Made by a program: the position numbers and the translations under genes. A stretch of DNA of 64,000 nt from CAXBCP01 sp038120765. GTDB taxonomy: Bacteria; Pseudomonadota; Alphaproteobacteria; MPNO01; UBA830. The notes below the pieces were generated by a model. That model was not told where the DNA came from. It saw only the letters and a program-made list of their open reading frames with translations, and ran no database searches. The DNA lies in assembly GCA_038120765.1 (NCBI GenBank), contig JAYOMI010000005.1:1-64000 (forward strand), given 5' to 3'. This document shows positions 34,615 through 43,570 of this stretch, in pieces (the stretch's first letter is position 1; every line of letters begins with the position of its first letter).

Positions 34615-35282
34615 TGGCACGCAGGACGACCCAGCTCGCGCTCGACCTTCGCCATCGCGCAGCGATGGGACGGGAGGATTTTCTCGTTTCGCCGTCCAAC
34701 GCCGAAGCCGTCGCCTGGATCGACCGCTGGCCCGATTGGCCGGGGCACGCGCTTGTGCTGACCGGGCCGCCGGGCTCCGGCAAGACCCATATGGGCGAGG
34801 TATGGCAGGGACTGGCCGGGGCGCGGCCCTATAGCGCCGGCCTGCTCACAGAGGCTGACAGTCTCGATGCACCCGTGTTTGTAGATGACGCCGACATCCC
34901 CGGACGGGACGAGGAGTTGTTCCACCTGTTCAACGCGGCCGGAGCGGCAGGCACTTTCGTCTTGTTTGCCAGTCGGATCCCGCCGGCGCGATGGGAAGAC
35001 CGGTTACCCGATCTGCGATCGCGCCTCGCGGCGGCGCCGAACACCCGTATCCAGCCGCCCGATGAGACGCTTATCGCGGCTGTGCTGATGAAGATGTTCG
35101 CCGATCAGCAGATGGATGTCGGCGCCGATGTTCTGGACTATCTCGTAAACCGGATGGAACGGTCCTTCGAGGCTGCGCGGACACTGGCCGAACGCCTGAA
35201 TCAGGCATCTCTTGCGACGCAGCGCGGCATCACCATTCCGCTGGCGCGCGAAGTCTTCGATACGCTCGAAGGCGACGTCTGA
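34614..35282 (+). CDS. hdaA: DnaA-related ATPase HdaA (regulatory inactivation of DnaA)
   Basis: A 222-residue DnaA-paralog AAA+ protein without the DnaA DNA-binding domain. The N-terminal clamp-binding-like TQLALDL motif is followed by Walker A GPPGSGKTH (residues 51-59). The ATG at 34614 overlaps the preceding stop (TGATG). In alphaproteobacteria HdaA with the beta clamp stimulates ATP hydrolysis by DnaA to prevent over-initiation. The gene order DUF2066-CDP transferase-hdaA supports the assignment. Confidence 0.88.
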   Translation: MARRTTQLALDLRHRAAMGREDFLVSPSNAEAVAWIDRWPDWPGHALVLTGPPGSGKTHMGEVWQGLAGARPYSAGLLTEADSLDAPVFVDDADIPGRDEELFHLFNAAGAAGTFVLFASRIPPARWEDRLPDLRSRLAAAPNTRIQPPDETLIAAVLMKMFADQQMDVGADVLDYLVNRMERSFEAARTLAERLNQASLATQRGITIPLAREVFDTLEGDV

Positions 35283-35284
35283 AC

Positions 35285-36484
35285 TCAGGAAATCCGCGGC
35301 GGGGTATCCGGCGGCGGTCCGAGACCGGTATCGAATCCGATGCCGGCGAGGGTGCGGCGGCAGATATACTCTTTCCAGACAGCGCCGCGTTTCCCGGTCC
35401 AGACCTCTGCGGCCGGCCGGTCGGCCGCATCGACGAACTGGATAAGCCCGTCTTCCCTGCCAAGGCTGACGCACCGGAAACTGTATCTGAATTCGAACGG
35501 CTCGGGCGATCTGCCGTTGAGACGCGCGGCGAAAGTGCGGGCGGCAAGTTCGCCCATCGGACGTCCCGCCGCGCAGCTCATCCGGCATTTGCCCGCCTCT
35601 TCAGCGATCACATGGGCAGCGTCGCCGACCGCAATAATACTGGGGTGACTGACAGATGTGAGGGTGTCATCCGTCACGATCTGGCCGCTTTCCGTGACGG
35701 CGATGCCGGCGTCTGCGGCGAGCGACGGCACCAGGAACCCTGCCGCCCACAGGCATACATCGAACGGGATTGCGGTGCCGTCTTCCATTTCGGCGTGGCG
35801 GGGATGAACTGCGGCAATGCGGGCCCCGGTCGCGATGTCTACGCCGAGCCGTTGCAGCGTCGCGACCACATGGTCGAAACCGGCCTTCGAGAGGTCGCCC
35901 GGGTCGTTGCCCGGCGCAAAATACCGCCCCGGTGCGAGGATGATTCTGAGACCGGGAAGACGTTCGCCGAATTCGCATGCGGCTTCGATCGCGGTAAGGC
36001 CGCCCCCCGCGATCAGAACGGTGCCGCCTGTGCCGGCAAGTGTGGCAAGCTGAGCGCCGAGCGCCGCGGAGCCCGCTGTCGTGTCGAGGCAGGCGGCGTG
36101 CCGGTCGGCGCCGGGAACCGTCTGAAGGTCTGTATAGCTGCCGAGCGCATAGACGAGGGTGTCGTACGGGATCGATGTCTGGGCAATTTCCTGTCCGCCG
36201 TCGACCGGCGCGAGCAGAATCTGTCGCCGGTCCGGTTCGAGGCCGATGATCTTTGCGTGTACGAAGCTGCCGCCGCGCGATGCCATGAAATCGTGATAGG
36301 GCAGGTGAAGCGGCGAACTGCCGCCGGCAATTTCATGAAGGCGGATCCGTTCGACAAATTCGGTCTTCGCGTCAATAAGCGTGAGCGAGACATCGCCGAC
36401 GTTTTCGCCGATACGCGCTGCTGAGGTCAGACCGGCATAGCCGCCGCCCAGGACGACTACCCGGTGATCGGGTGTAGGGTTCAT
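35285..36484 (-). CDS. FAD-dependent pyridine nucleotide oxidoreductase (NDH-2-like)
   Basis: A 399-residue flavoprotein with N-terminal FAD motif GGGYAG, second dinucleotide-binding motif GGGLTAIEAA (about residue 157) and the C-terminal FAD motif SIIAVGDAAH. No membrane-anchoring helix is evident. It could be a quinone or other NAD(P)H dehydrogenase. It converges with hdaA (two bases apart). The upstream region carries the 40-bp-spaced direct repeats described separately, so it is likely subject to its own regulator. Confidence 0.83.
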   Translation of the reverse strand: MNPTPDHRVVVLGGGYAGLTSAARIGENVGDVSLTLIDAKTEFVERIRLHEIAGGSSPLHLPYHDFMASRGGSFVHAKIIGLEPDRRQILLAPVDGGQEIAQTSIPYDTLVYALGSYTDLQTVPGADRHAACLDTTAGSAALGAQLATLAGTGGTVLIAGGGLTAIEAACEFGERLPGLRIILAPGRYFAPGNDPGDLSKAGFDHVVATLQRLGVDIATGARIAAVHPRHAEMEDGTAIPFDVCLWAAGFLVPSLAADAGIAVTESGQIVTDDTLTSVSHPSIIAVGDAAHVIAEEAGKCRMSCAAGRPMGELAARTFAARLNGRSPEPFEFRYSFRCVSLGREDGLIQFVDAADRPAAEVWTGKRGAVWKEYICRRTLAGIGFDTGLGPPPDTPPRIS

Positions 36485-36530
36485 TTCTTGTTGCTCCCTG
36501 TCGTAAAGCAGAGTTGTTCCGCACGATAAT

Positions 36531-36590
36531 TACGCATAATACTGACTAATGGGGCGCAGGGCCAGCAAAATACGCACAATACTGATCAAT
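36531..36590. repeat. Two 20-bp direct repeats, 40-bp period, upstream of the oxidoreductase
   Basis: TACGCATAATACTGACTAAT (36531-36550) and TACGCACAATACTGATCAAT (36571-36590) match at 17 of 20 positions. The period of 40 bp is close to four helical turns, so both would face the same side of the DNA. They lie 47 and 87 bp before the start at 36484. They are most easily read as tandem operator sites for a regulator of that gene. Confidence 0.6.
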
Positions 36591-36647
36591 TATGTGTGCT
36601 CCCGGGGCGATGTCAATTGCCGTCGCCCGACGGCGGCGCGCGCTCCG

Positions 36648-37802
36648 TCAGTGGGGAATTTCGATGACCTTTATACGGGCGCCGTCGGCGGTGAGGGCAA
36701 TCTCGCCGCGTTTGAGGCGCAATGCATCTTCGCCGAAAACCTCGCGCCGCCAGCCGGTTAACGCGCGGACATCGGCGGCATCGTCGGCCGCGATTGCTTC
36801 GATGTCGCCCGAAGATGCGATCAGTTTCTGTGCAACCTTGTGGCTGTCGCATCTGAGCTTGAGCAGCACCTTGAGCAGTTCCATCGACGGGCCGTTATCG
36901 GATGTATCGATGCGTTCCGCCGGCGGGGTTGGATAGTCGGCAGCGTCCATTTTCCGTACTTCGGCAAGCACGGCGACAATCTCGCGGGCCCTGTCGTTTC
37001 CGACGCGGTCACGCGATATGGCGCGCAGGGACATGAGTTCTTCCGCACTTTTCGGCATGTGCGCGGCGATTTCGGTGATGGACTCGTCCTTGATCACCCG
37101 GTTGCGCGGGACGTTGTTGTCCTGGGCCGTTTTCTCGCGCCACGCTGCCAGCGCCTGGACGGCGGCCAGATATTTGGGCTTCCGGCTCCGGGTCTTCAGC
37201 CGCTTCCACGCATTCTGCGGATCTATTAGATAGGTCGCGGTGTCGGTCAGGATGGCCATCTCGTCGTCAAGCCAGGACGTGCGGTTATTCGCATCCAGCC
37301 GTTCGGCGAGCTTGGTGTATATCTTTCTGAGGTGCGTCACGTCGCCGAGTGCGTATTCGATCTGTTTGTCGCCCAGCGGCCGCCGCGACCAGTCGGTGAA
37401 CCGCATGGTCTTGTCGATGGACTTCTTCGCGATATCCCGCACGAGGCGCTCATATCCGACCGAATCCCCGTAGCCGCAGACCATCGCTGCGATCTGGGTG
37501 TCGAAAATCGGGTTCGGGACTTTTCCGGACAGGTTTACGAAAATTTCGACATCCTGCCGGGCCGCATGGAAAACCTTGAGCACCTTCAGGTTGGCTAACA
37601 GGTCGAAAAGCGGCGTCAGATCGATCCCCTCCGCCAGGGCGTCGATTGCCACGGCTTCATCGGGCGTGCCCACCTGGACAAGGCAGAGCACAGGCCAGTA
37701 GGTCTTCTCGCGAATAAATTCCGTATCGACCGTCAGGAAGGGAAAGTTTGCTGCCCGCTCGCAGAATGCCGCAAGGGCTGTCGTTTCTGTTATTATGCTC
37801 AT
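36648..37802 (-). CDS. rnd: Ribonuclease D
   Basis: 3'-5' exoribonuclease for tRNA and other RNA maturation. 384 residues with DEDD motifs: D26 and E28 in LTVDTEFIREKTYWP, the FHAARQDVEIF motif, and YALGDVTHLRKIY, followed by an HRDC domain. I chose the ATG read from 37802 because the upstream extension has no family match. It diverges from aspS. Confidence 0.94.
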   Translation of the reverse strand: MSIITETTALAAFCERAANFPFLTVDTEFIREKTYWPVLCLVQVGTPDEAVAIDALAEGIDLTPLFDLLANLKVLKVFHAARQDVEIFVNLSGKVPNPIFDTQIAAMVCGYGDSVGYERLVRDIAKKSIDKTMRFTDWSRRPLGDKQIEYALGDVTHLRKIYTKLAERLDANNRTSWLDDEMAILTDTATYLIDPQNAWKRLKTRSRKPKYLAAVQALAAWREKTAQDNNVPRNRVIKDESITEIAAHMPKSAEELMSLRAISRDRVGNDRAREIVAVLAEVRKMDAADYPTPPAERIDTSDNGPSMELLKVLLKLRCDSHKVAQKLIASSGDIEAIAADDAADVRALTGWRREVFGEDALRLKRGEIALTADGARIKVIEIPH

Positions 37803-37881
37803 GACGTACTCATACACGGAATCCAACTTAACTTGAAGCGCGGGAGCGTAGGCTATAAAACCCGCTGCGGCCCGCGCCCGC

Positions 37882-37897
37882 TCTGGCGAACGCCAGA
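37882..37897. promoter_or_regulatory. Palindrome in the rnd/aspS divergent region
   Basis: TCTGGCG-AA-CGCCAGA is a perfect 7-2-7 inverted repeat, 50 bp before the aspS ATG. It may be an operator or a leader hairpin. Confidence 0.4.
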
Positions 37898-37901
37898 AGA
37901 T

Positions 37902-37936
37902 ACTTATCCGAACACCAGATAGCACTTATCCGAACA
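37902..37936. repeat. Perfect 13-bp direct repeat before aspS
   Basis: ACTTATCCGAACA occurs at 37902-37914 and 37924-37936, a period of 22 bp (about two turns), just before the aspS ribosome-binding region. It may be a tandem regulator site or a recent small duplication. Confidence 0.6.
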
Positions 37937-37947
37937 AAGGTCAGATC

Positions 37948-39738
37948 ATGCACGCATACCGCACCCATACCTGCGGCGAACTCCGCGCCGAACACGCCGG
38001 CAAAGAAGCCCGGATTTCCGGGTGGGTTCACCGCAAGCGCGACCACGGGAACCTGCTTTTCGTGGACCTGCGCGACCATTACGGGCTGACCCAGTGCGTG
38101 ATCGACAGCGAATCGGCGATTTTCCCGGAAATCGAAGGGCTGCGGCTGGAAACGGTCATCTGCGTGACGGGCCGCGTCGAAGAACGCACGGACGACACGA
38201 AGAACGCCGATCTCCCGACCGGTGCCGTCGAGTTGCGTATTGACGCCTGCGAAGTGCTCGGCACAACCGAGCCGCTGCCGCTCGAAGTGAACAGCGATCG
38301 CGATTACGGCGAAGAGGTCCGGCTGCGCTACAGATTCCTCGATCTCCGGCGCGACAAGGTGCATCGGAACATCATCCTGCGGAGTTCGGTCATTTCAAGC
38401 ATCCGGCGGCGGATGATCGACCAGGGCTTCATGGAGTTCCAGACCCCGATCCTGACGTCCACGTCTCCGGAAGGCGCGCGTGACTTTCTTGTCCCCAGCC
38501 GTCTGCATCCGGGTCAGTTCTATGCATTGCCGCAGGCGCCCCAGCAGTTCAAACAGCTCATCATGGTCGCCGGGTTCGACCGGTATTTCCAGATAGCGCC
38601 GTGTTTCCGGGATGAGGACGCGCGGGCCGACCGGTCACCGGGCGAATTCTATCAACTCGACATCGAGATGTCGTTCGTGACCCAGGACGACGTATTCAAC
38701 GCGATCGAGCCTGTTCTCCACGGCGTGTTCGAGGAGTTCGCGAACGGCCGCAAGGTGTCGCCCCAGCCGTTCCCGCGGATCACCTATGCGGATTCGATGC
38801 AGAAATACGGCAGCGACAAGCCCGACCTGCGGAACCCGATCGAGATGAGCGATATCACGGACACGTTCCGCGGTTCGGGCTTCAAGATTTTCGCGGGCAT
38901 GATTGAAAAGGACGAAAACGTCCGTGTCTGGGCGATACCGGCGCCGGGCGGCGGATCGCGCGCGTTCTGCGACCGGATGAATTCCTGGGCGCAGAAGCAG
39001 GGGCAACCCGGTCTCGGATACATTTTCTTCCGGGATGGCGAGGGCGCCGGTCCCGTCGCCAAGAACATCGGCGACGAGCGCACCGAAGCCTTGCGCGCGG
39101 CACTGGGGCTCAATGACGGCGATGCGGTGTTTTTTGTCGCCGGTGTACCGAAGGATTTTGCGTCTTTTGCCGGTCAGGCGCGAACCCAGGTCGGCGAGGC
39201 GCTTGAATTGATCGATGAGAACAGCTTCGAATTCTGCTGGATCGTCGATTATCCGATGTACGAACTTGACGAGGCGACCGGCAAGATCGAATTCAGCCAC
39301 AACCCCTTTTCCATGCCGCAGGGCGGGATCGAGGCGCTGGAAACAATGGACCCGCTCGACGTGCTTGCCTACCAGTATGATATCGTCTGCAACGGCGTTG
39401 AACTCTCAAGCGGTGCCATCCGGAACCATCGTCCGGAAATCATGTACAAGGCATTCGAAATTGCCGGCTATTCACAGCATGAAGTCGAAAACGACTTCGC
39501 CGGCATGCTGAACGCATTGAAATACGGCGCGCCGCCCCACGGCGGCTCTGCGCCGGGTATCGACCGTATTGTGATGCTTCTGGCGGATGAGCCGAACATC
39601 CGGGAGGTCATCTTGTTCCCCATGAACCAGCAGGCGCAGGATCTGATGATGAACGCCCCGATATCGGTTGATGACGAGCGCCTGAAGGAACTGTCCCTGC
39701 GGGTCGCATTGCCGCCATCGGCAAAGAGAGACGGCTAG
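37948..39738 (+). CDS. aspS: Aspartyl-tRNA synthetase, probably non-discriminating
   Basis: 596-residue class II bacterial AspRS: N-terminal OB fold (about 1-105), catalytic core with FLDLRRDKVHRN (motif 1 region), FRDEDARADRSPGEFYQLD (motif 2 region), a GAD insertion and GGSAPGIDRIVML (motif 3). In the OB fold the segment GWVHRKRDHGN carries His33 at the position reported as His in non-discriminating AspRS of Pseudomonas (Leu in discriminating ones). gatCAB in the same window would then convert Asp-tRNA(Asn). It diverges from rnd. Confidence 0.94.
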   Translation: MHAYRTHTCGELRAEHAGKEARISGWVHRKRDHGNLLFVDLRDHYGLTQCVIDSESAIFPEIEGLRLETVICVTGRVEERTDDTKNADLPTGAVELRIDACEVLGTTEPLPLEVNSDRDYGEEVRLRYRFLDLRRDKVHRNIILRSSVISSIRRRMIDQGFMEFQTPILTSTSPEGARDFLVPSRLHPGQFYALPQAPQQFKQLIMVAGFDRYFQIAPCFRDEDARADRSPGEFYQLDIEMSFVTQDDVFNAIEPVLHGVFEEFANGRKVSPQPFPRITYADSMQKYGSDKPDLRNPIEMSDITDTFRGSGFKIFAGMIEKDENVRVWAIPAPGGGSRAFCDRMNSWAQKQGQPGLGYIFFRDGEGAGPVAKNIGDERTEALRAALGLNDGDAVFFVAGVPKDFASFAGQARTQVGEALELIDENSFEFCWIVDYPMYELDEATGKIEFSHNPFSMPQGGIEALETMDPLDVLAYQYDIVCNGVELSSGAIRNHRPEIMYKAFEIAGYSQHEVENDFAGMLNALKYGAPPHGGSAPGIDRIVMLLADEPNIREVILFPMNQQAQDLMMNAPISVDDERLKELSLRVALPPSAKRDG

Positions 39739-39765
39739 GGCCGCTGGATTTTTGCGACGTTGACG

Positions 39766-40431
39766 TTATTCGGCGGCGACACGTCCTAGCGGGCCTTTTT
39801 TCTGTCGTTTGACGTAGTACATCGCCATATCCGCGCGGCGGATCAGGTCTTTTTGAGTATCATCGGGGCCATAAGGTTCCACGCCAAGGCTTACCTTCAC
39901 CGGCAGGCTCTCATTATGGAATTTGCAGGGCGTGGATTCGATCGCCCATTGCAGGGTGCGGGCGCGCTTGGCCCCGTCACTCCAGTTGGTCTGGGTCACG
40001 ATCATGGCGAATTCGTCGCCGCCGAGGCGTGCGACGGTGTCTATCTCACGCAATGAGTGTTCGGAGATGGCTGCGACATGGCGCAGCACGGCATCGCCGG
40101 CGCAATGGCCGTGGAGGTCGTTAAAGTCCTTGAAGCTGTCGATGTCGCAATAGATCAGCACGCCGGTGTGCCCGAAACGCCGGGCGCTGGCGAGCGTGCG
40201 CTTCAGCTGCTCCGAGAAACCGCGCCGGTTAAACAGCCCCGTCAACTCGTCGGTAAAGGAGAGATCCTGGAGGTATTCTATCCGCTGGTTCTGCGTAGCG
40301 ATTTGCTGTTCCGCCTGGGCGGCATACATCAAAGCGCGTTCGAGAAGCGCATCCTTGCGCATTTCCGTACCGCTTTCTCCATCGGGAATATTTTCGATCA
40401 AGCGTGACGCGATGACACCGATCATATCCAT
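39766..40431 (-). CDS. GGDEF-domain diguanylate cyclase
   Basis: A 221-residue protein: short N-terminal helix/coiled-coil (about 25-60), then a GGDEF domain beginning DELTGLFNRRGF. The active site GGDEF is at residues 137-141 and the allosteric inhibitory site RxxD at 128-131 is intact, so it should make c-di-GMP and be subject to product inhibition. No sensory domain or membrane helix is seen. It converges with aspS. Confidence 0.9.
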   Translation of the reverse strand: MDMIGVIASRLIENIPDGESGTEMRKDALLERALMYAAQAEQQIATQNQRIEYLQDLSFTDELTGLFNRRGFSEQLKRTLASARRFGHTGVLIYCDIDSFKDFNDLHGHCAGDAVLRHVAAISEHSLREIDTVARLGGDEFAMIVTQTNWSDGAKRARTLQWAIESTPCKFHNESLPVKVSLGVEPYGPDDTQKDLIRRADMAMYYVKRQKKGPLGRVAAE

Positions 40432-40581
40432 TAATTCCGGTCATTTGCGGTCAGCGAAGCCGAAACCTGTTCCATAAGGATCATCCGTACACCATATTCA
40501 GTCGATGAAAGCATTCGCGGTGCAGGTATGCAAAACCTGTGCCAGCCTTGAACGGTAAAGGAACGGCAGTGGAACAGGGAT

Positions 40582-41436
40582 TTGCGTAACCTCGTGGACA
40601 TAATCCGGGATTGCCCGGCAGAAATTGCCCGGCAGTTCTTGCCCGGAAGGCGTCGTTTTTGCGTCGGCGCTGTTCTGATAATCGTCGCACCGGGGGCGAT
40701 GGCCTCGGATCTGGCGCCGCATACTGCCCATTACGGTATGAAACTCCTGTCGGCACGGGGCGGCAGCGGTATCGAGTCGGTCAATGGAGATATGGCGATC
40801 CGCTGGGACGGCGATTGCACCGGCTGGACAATGAGCAACCGGACAATATTCGATGTGGCCTATACCGGCGGTGAAAACGTCAGGGTCACGATGGAAGCAT
40901 CGACCTGGGAAGCCGCGGCGGGAGATCGCTATACGTTTCTTGTGCGCACCCTGTTCAACGACAAGGAGTCGGAACGCATCGAGGGAAAGGCCCGGCTCGA
41001 GGCGAGCGGGGGAGTGGCGGAATTCACGCTGCCGGAGGAGAAGGCAGTCAAACTGCCACCCGGCACGATGTTCCCCACCACCCATACAAAGCAGGTTCTG
41101 GATGCAGCCGGGGACGCGCCCCGAATTATTCGCGCGACGGTTTTTGACGGTTTTACCGATGGCGGCGCTCAGTTCGTCAATGCGATTGTCGGGAAACGGC
41201 TGACGGACGGGCAGTCGGGCAGTTCGCGCTTCCCTGAACTGGAGAAAGGGCCTTCCTGGCGCGTAAGTCTGGCATTCTTCGATGCCGACAAGGCCGACGC
41301 CGAGCCGAGTTCAGAGCTTCGTCTGAAAATTTTCCGGAACGGCATTGCGCAAATGATGGAGATGGATTTCGGGGATTTCCGGCTTCTCGCCGAATTGAGG
41401 GAACTTGAGGCCGGCAAACCGCCCGTGTGCAGATAA
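40582..41436 (+). CDS. EipB-like DUF1849 periplasmic protein
   Basis: A 284-residue exported protein of the DUF1849 family, whose Brucella member EipB is a periplasmic beta-spiral protein needed for envelope integrity. The mature N-terminus DLAPHTAHYGMKLL, an early Cys in the IRWDGDCTGWTM segment and the C-terminal Cys (PPVCR) fit the family's disulfide. The start is unclear: TTG at 40582, GTG at 40594, or a downstream TTG giving the compact signal peptide ending in GAMA. Confidence 0.8.
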   Translation: MRNLVDIIRDCPAEIARQFLPGRRRFCVGAVLIIVAPGAMASDLAPHTAHYGMKLLSARGGSGIESVNGDMAIRWDGDCTGWTMSNRTIFDVAYTGGENVRVTMEASTWEAAAGDRYTFLVRTLFNDKESERIEGKARLEASGGVAEFTLPEEKAVKLPPGTMFPTTHTKQVLDAAGDAPRIIRATVFDGFTDGGAQFVNAIVGKRLTDGQSGSSRFPELEKGPSWRVSLAFFDADKADAEPSSELRLKIFRNGIAQMMEMDFGDFRLLAELRELEAGKPPVCR

Positions 41437-41503
41437 CATTCCTGCCGGTCTTTATCTGACTGGATTTGCGGACCCGTCACCTCGTTCCCGTGGAACGGAC
41501 TGC

Positions 41504-42442
41504 TCAAAGCTTTCGGGAAGGCTCGGGCCAGAGCCAGGCGGCGCCGCGAACGCCGCTCGAATCTCCGAATTTTGGCGGCAGCAATACCGTCTTTATGGTG
41601 TCGGAGAATACATATAACGGGAGCAGCGCCGGTACATTGCGATACAACCGGTCGATCCCCGACAATCCGCCGCCCAGAACCACAGCCGCCGGATCGATAA
41701 TATTGATCACTGTGGCCAGTGCGCGGGCCAGGCGGCGCTCATAGCGCGCCATTGTCGCCTCCGCGTCGCGGTTCCCGCCCTCGGCGGCCGCCACGATTTC
41801 CGGCGGGGACAATGTCTGCCCCGTAGCGCCCCTGTGATCGGCTGACAGGCCGGGGCCGGACAGGTAGGTCTCGATGCATCCCGGGCGTCCGCAATAGCAG
41901 ACAGGCATCGCCCGGACCTCCCCGGGCATCGGATTATGGCCCCATTCCCCGGCAATGGCGTTCGGACCGGAGAGCAGCGCGCCGTCAATCACGATACCGC
42001 CCCCCACACCGGTCCCCAGGATGACGCCAAACACTGACGCAAATCCGGCAGCCGCTCCGTCACGCGCCTCGGACAGGGCAAAGCAGTCGGCGTCGTTGGC
42101 AATTCGCACGTCGCGGGCCAGCGCTAGCGCCAGATCTCTGTCCAGCGGCATGCCGATCAGGCAGGTGGAGTTAGCGTTTTTGACGAGACCCGACGCAGGC
42201 GAAATCGCGCCGGGGATACCGATCCNNNNNNNNNNGCATTCGGGGGCGGGGTATCGGAGGCGGTCGGGTGCGTGGTTTGGTTTTTTTCGTACTAGGAGCT
42301 CTCGTCGCGCTGCGACGGCGGCGACTATGGCCCCGTAATCGCCTGCCGGTGTCGGAATGCGCTCGCGAAAGACTATGCTCCCGGCGGCATCAAGGGCGAT
42401 GCCCTCTATCTTCGTGCCGCCAATATCGATTCCTATTCTCAT
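41504..42442 (-). CDS. ROK family sugar kinase (with scaffold gap)
   Basis: Probable fructokinase or N-acetylglucosamine-type kinase. The ATP-binding DIGGTKIEG is at residues 6-14; zinc motif CYCGRPGCIETYLSG and SGPNAIAGEWGHNP are conserved. Residues after AIVAAVAA turn arginine-rich and unlike the family up to the ten N at 42226-42235; conserved sequence resumes with IGIPGAISPASG. That piece is likely a contig-end artefact, so the real protein is probably normal. Confidence 0.85.
   Translation of the reverse strand: MRIGIDIGGTKIEGIALDAAGSIVFRERIPTPAGDYGAIVAAVAARRELLVRKKPNHAPDRLRYPAPECXXXXIGIPGAISPASGLVKNANSTCLIGMPLDRDLALALARDVRIANDADCFALSEARDGAAAGFASVFGVILGTGVGGGIVIDGALLSGPNAIAGEWGHNPMPGEVRAMPVCYCGRPGCIETYLSGPGLSADHRGATGQTLSPPEIVAAAEGGNRDAEATMARYERRLARALATVINIIDPAAVVLGGGLSGIDRLYRNVPALLPLYVFSDTIKTVLLPPKFGDSSGVRGAAWLWPEPSRKL
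42226..42235. other. Assembly gap (10 N) inside the ROK kinase gene
   Basis: The right flank (about 42236-42300) encodes sequence foreign to the ROK family, as expected for unreliable contig ends. Confidence 0.95.
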
Positions 42443-42703
42443 TCGGTATCCGCTGGAAAATCTGCCATCCGGTCGTGCAATCTAACCATCAGAGGAGGTA
42501 TAAACCTCTGACTTGGACGACTTTCCAAGAAACATTACCAAATGTTAACGAATAAGATGGATGATGGCTCTGAAAGTCCCGAAATGACGGGATCGAAGAA
42601 CGAATTTGCGAAGGGCCACGATCGTTGACAGTTGCTTTCCACATACAGCGTCATCGGATCAGGCTGTGCGATTGCGTGTGGGCCTCCGAATTCAGGGATT
42701 AAG

Positions 42704-43075
42704 ATGGACCAGAAGAAAATTCTGATTGTCGAAGACAACGAACTGAACATGAAACTCTTTCATGATCTGCTTGAAGTCCACGGCTATACGACATTACAGA
42801 CCAAAGACGGTCGCGAAGCGCTTCAATTGGCGCGTGAACATCGTCCCGATCTGATTCTGATGGATATCCAGTTGCCGGAAGTGTCCGGGCTGGAAGTCAC
42901 GAAGTGGATCAAGGCGGATGACGAACTTAAATCCATTCCGGTGATTGCCGTGACTGCCTTTGCAATGAAAGGCGACGAGGAAAAGATCCGAAGCGGTGGT
43001 TGCGAAGCCTATATCGCAAAACCGATTTCGGTGAACAGTTTCCTTGAGACAATCCAGACGGTGTTGGGACAATAA
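42704..43075 (+). CDS. divK: Single-domain response regulator DivK
   Basis: A 124-residue receiver domain with acidic pair E10/D11, phospho-acceptor Asp54 (LILMDIQLPEVSG), Thr and Lys in VIAVTAFAMKGDE and YIAKPIS. In Caulobacter DivK controls the CckA-CtrA pathway through DivJ, PleC and DivL. The ATG at 42704 begins the family start MDQKKILIVEDN. pleD follows nine bases later, the canonical alphaproteobacterial divK-pleD operon. Confidence 0.94.
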   Translation: MDQKKILIVEDNELNMKLFHDLLEVHGYTTLQTKDGREALQLAREHRPDLILMDIQLPEVSGLEVTKWIKADDELKSIPVIAVTAFAMKGDEEKIRSGGCEAYIAKPISVNSFLETIQTVLGQ

Positions 43076-43084
43076 GGGAAAACG

Positions 43085-43570
43085 ATGTCAGCTCGGGTAA
43101 TAGTCGTCGATGATATAGCGGCCAACGTGCGTTTGCTCGAGGCAAAGCTGCTGGTCGAGTATTACGAGGTTCTGACCGCCAATGACGGTGCGACGGCGCT
43201 TGAGATAGTGGCTGAGGCGATGCCCGATATCGTCTTGCTTGATGTCATGATGCCCGGCATGGATGGCTTCGAGGTCTGTCAGAAGATCAAGGAAAACCCG
43301 GCGACCGCGCATATCTCCGTCGTTATGGTGACCGCGCTGAGTGAGGTGTCCGACCGGGTTAAAGGCCTGGAAGCCGGGGCCGACGATTTTCTGACCAAGC
43401 CCGTCAACGACCTTGCGCTGTTTGCCCGGATACGCTCGCTGGTCCGCCTGAAGCGTGCCATGGACGAGTGGCGCGCGCGAATCCACATTTACCCAATTCG
43501 GCCTCAACAGTGCCATGGCACCGGAAGATACCGATCTGTCAAAGTTACAGGTCTTGCTGGTTGCCGATGA
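43085..43570 (+). CDS. pleD: PleD, receiver-domain 5' part (frameshift near 43475)
   Basis: First receiver domain of the diguanylate cyclase PleD: acidic pair D9/D10, phospho-acceptor Asp53 (IVLLDVMMPGMDGFEVC), TALSEVSDRVKG and FLTKPVNDLALFARIR. After MDEWRAR the frame becomes unrelated, while the frame starting about 43476 continues with ESTFTQFGL and the second receiver. Restoring two bases in the CG dinucleotide run (about 43470-43479) joins the halves as DEWRARESTF, matching Caulobacter PleD (DELRQREASG). It is divK's partner gene. Confidence 0.8.
   Translation: MSARVIVVDDIAANVRLLEAKLLVEYYEVLTANDGATALEIVAEAMPDIVLLDVMMPGMDGFEVCQKIKENPATAHISVVMVTALSEVSDRVKGLEAGADDFLTKPVNDLALFARIRSLVRLKRAMDEWRARIHIYPIRPQQCHGTGRYRSVKVTGLAGCR

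Noticed and set aside
42535..42560. Possible CtrA site upstream of divK (TTACC-AAATG-TTAAC)
   Set aside because: Spacing and first half-site do not match TTAA-N7-TTAA well enough to claim.
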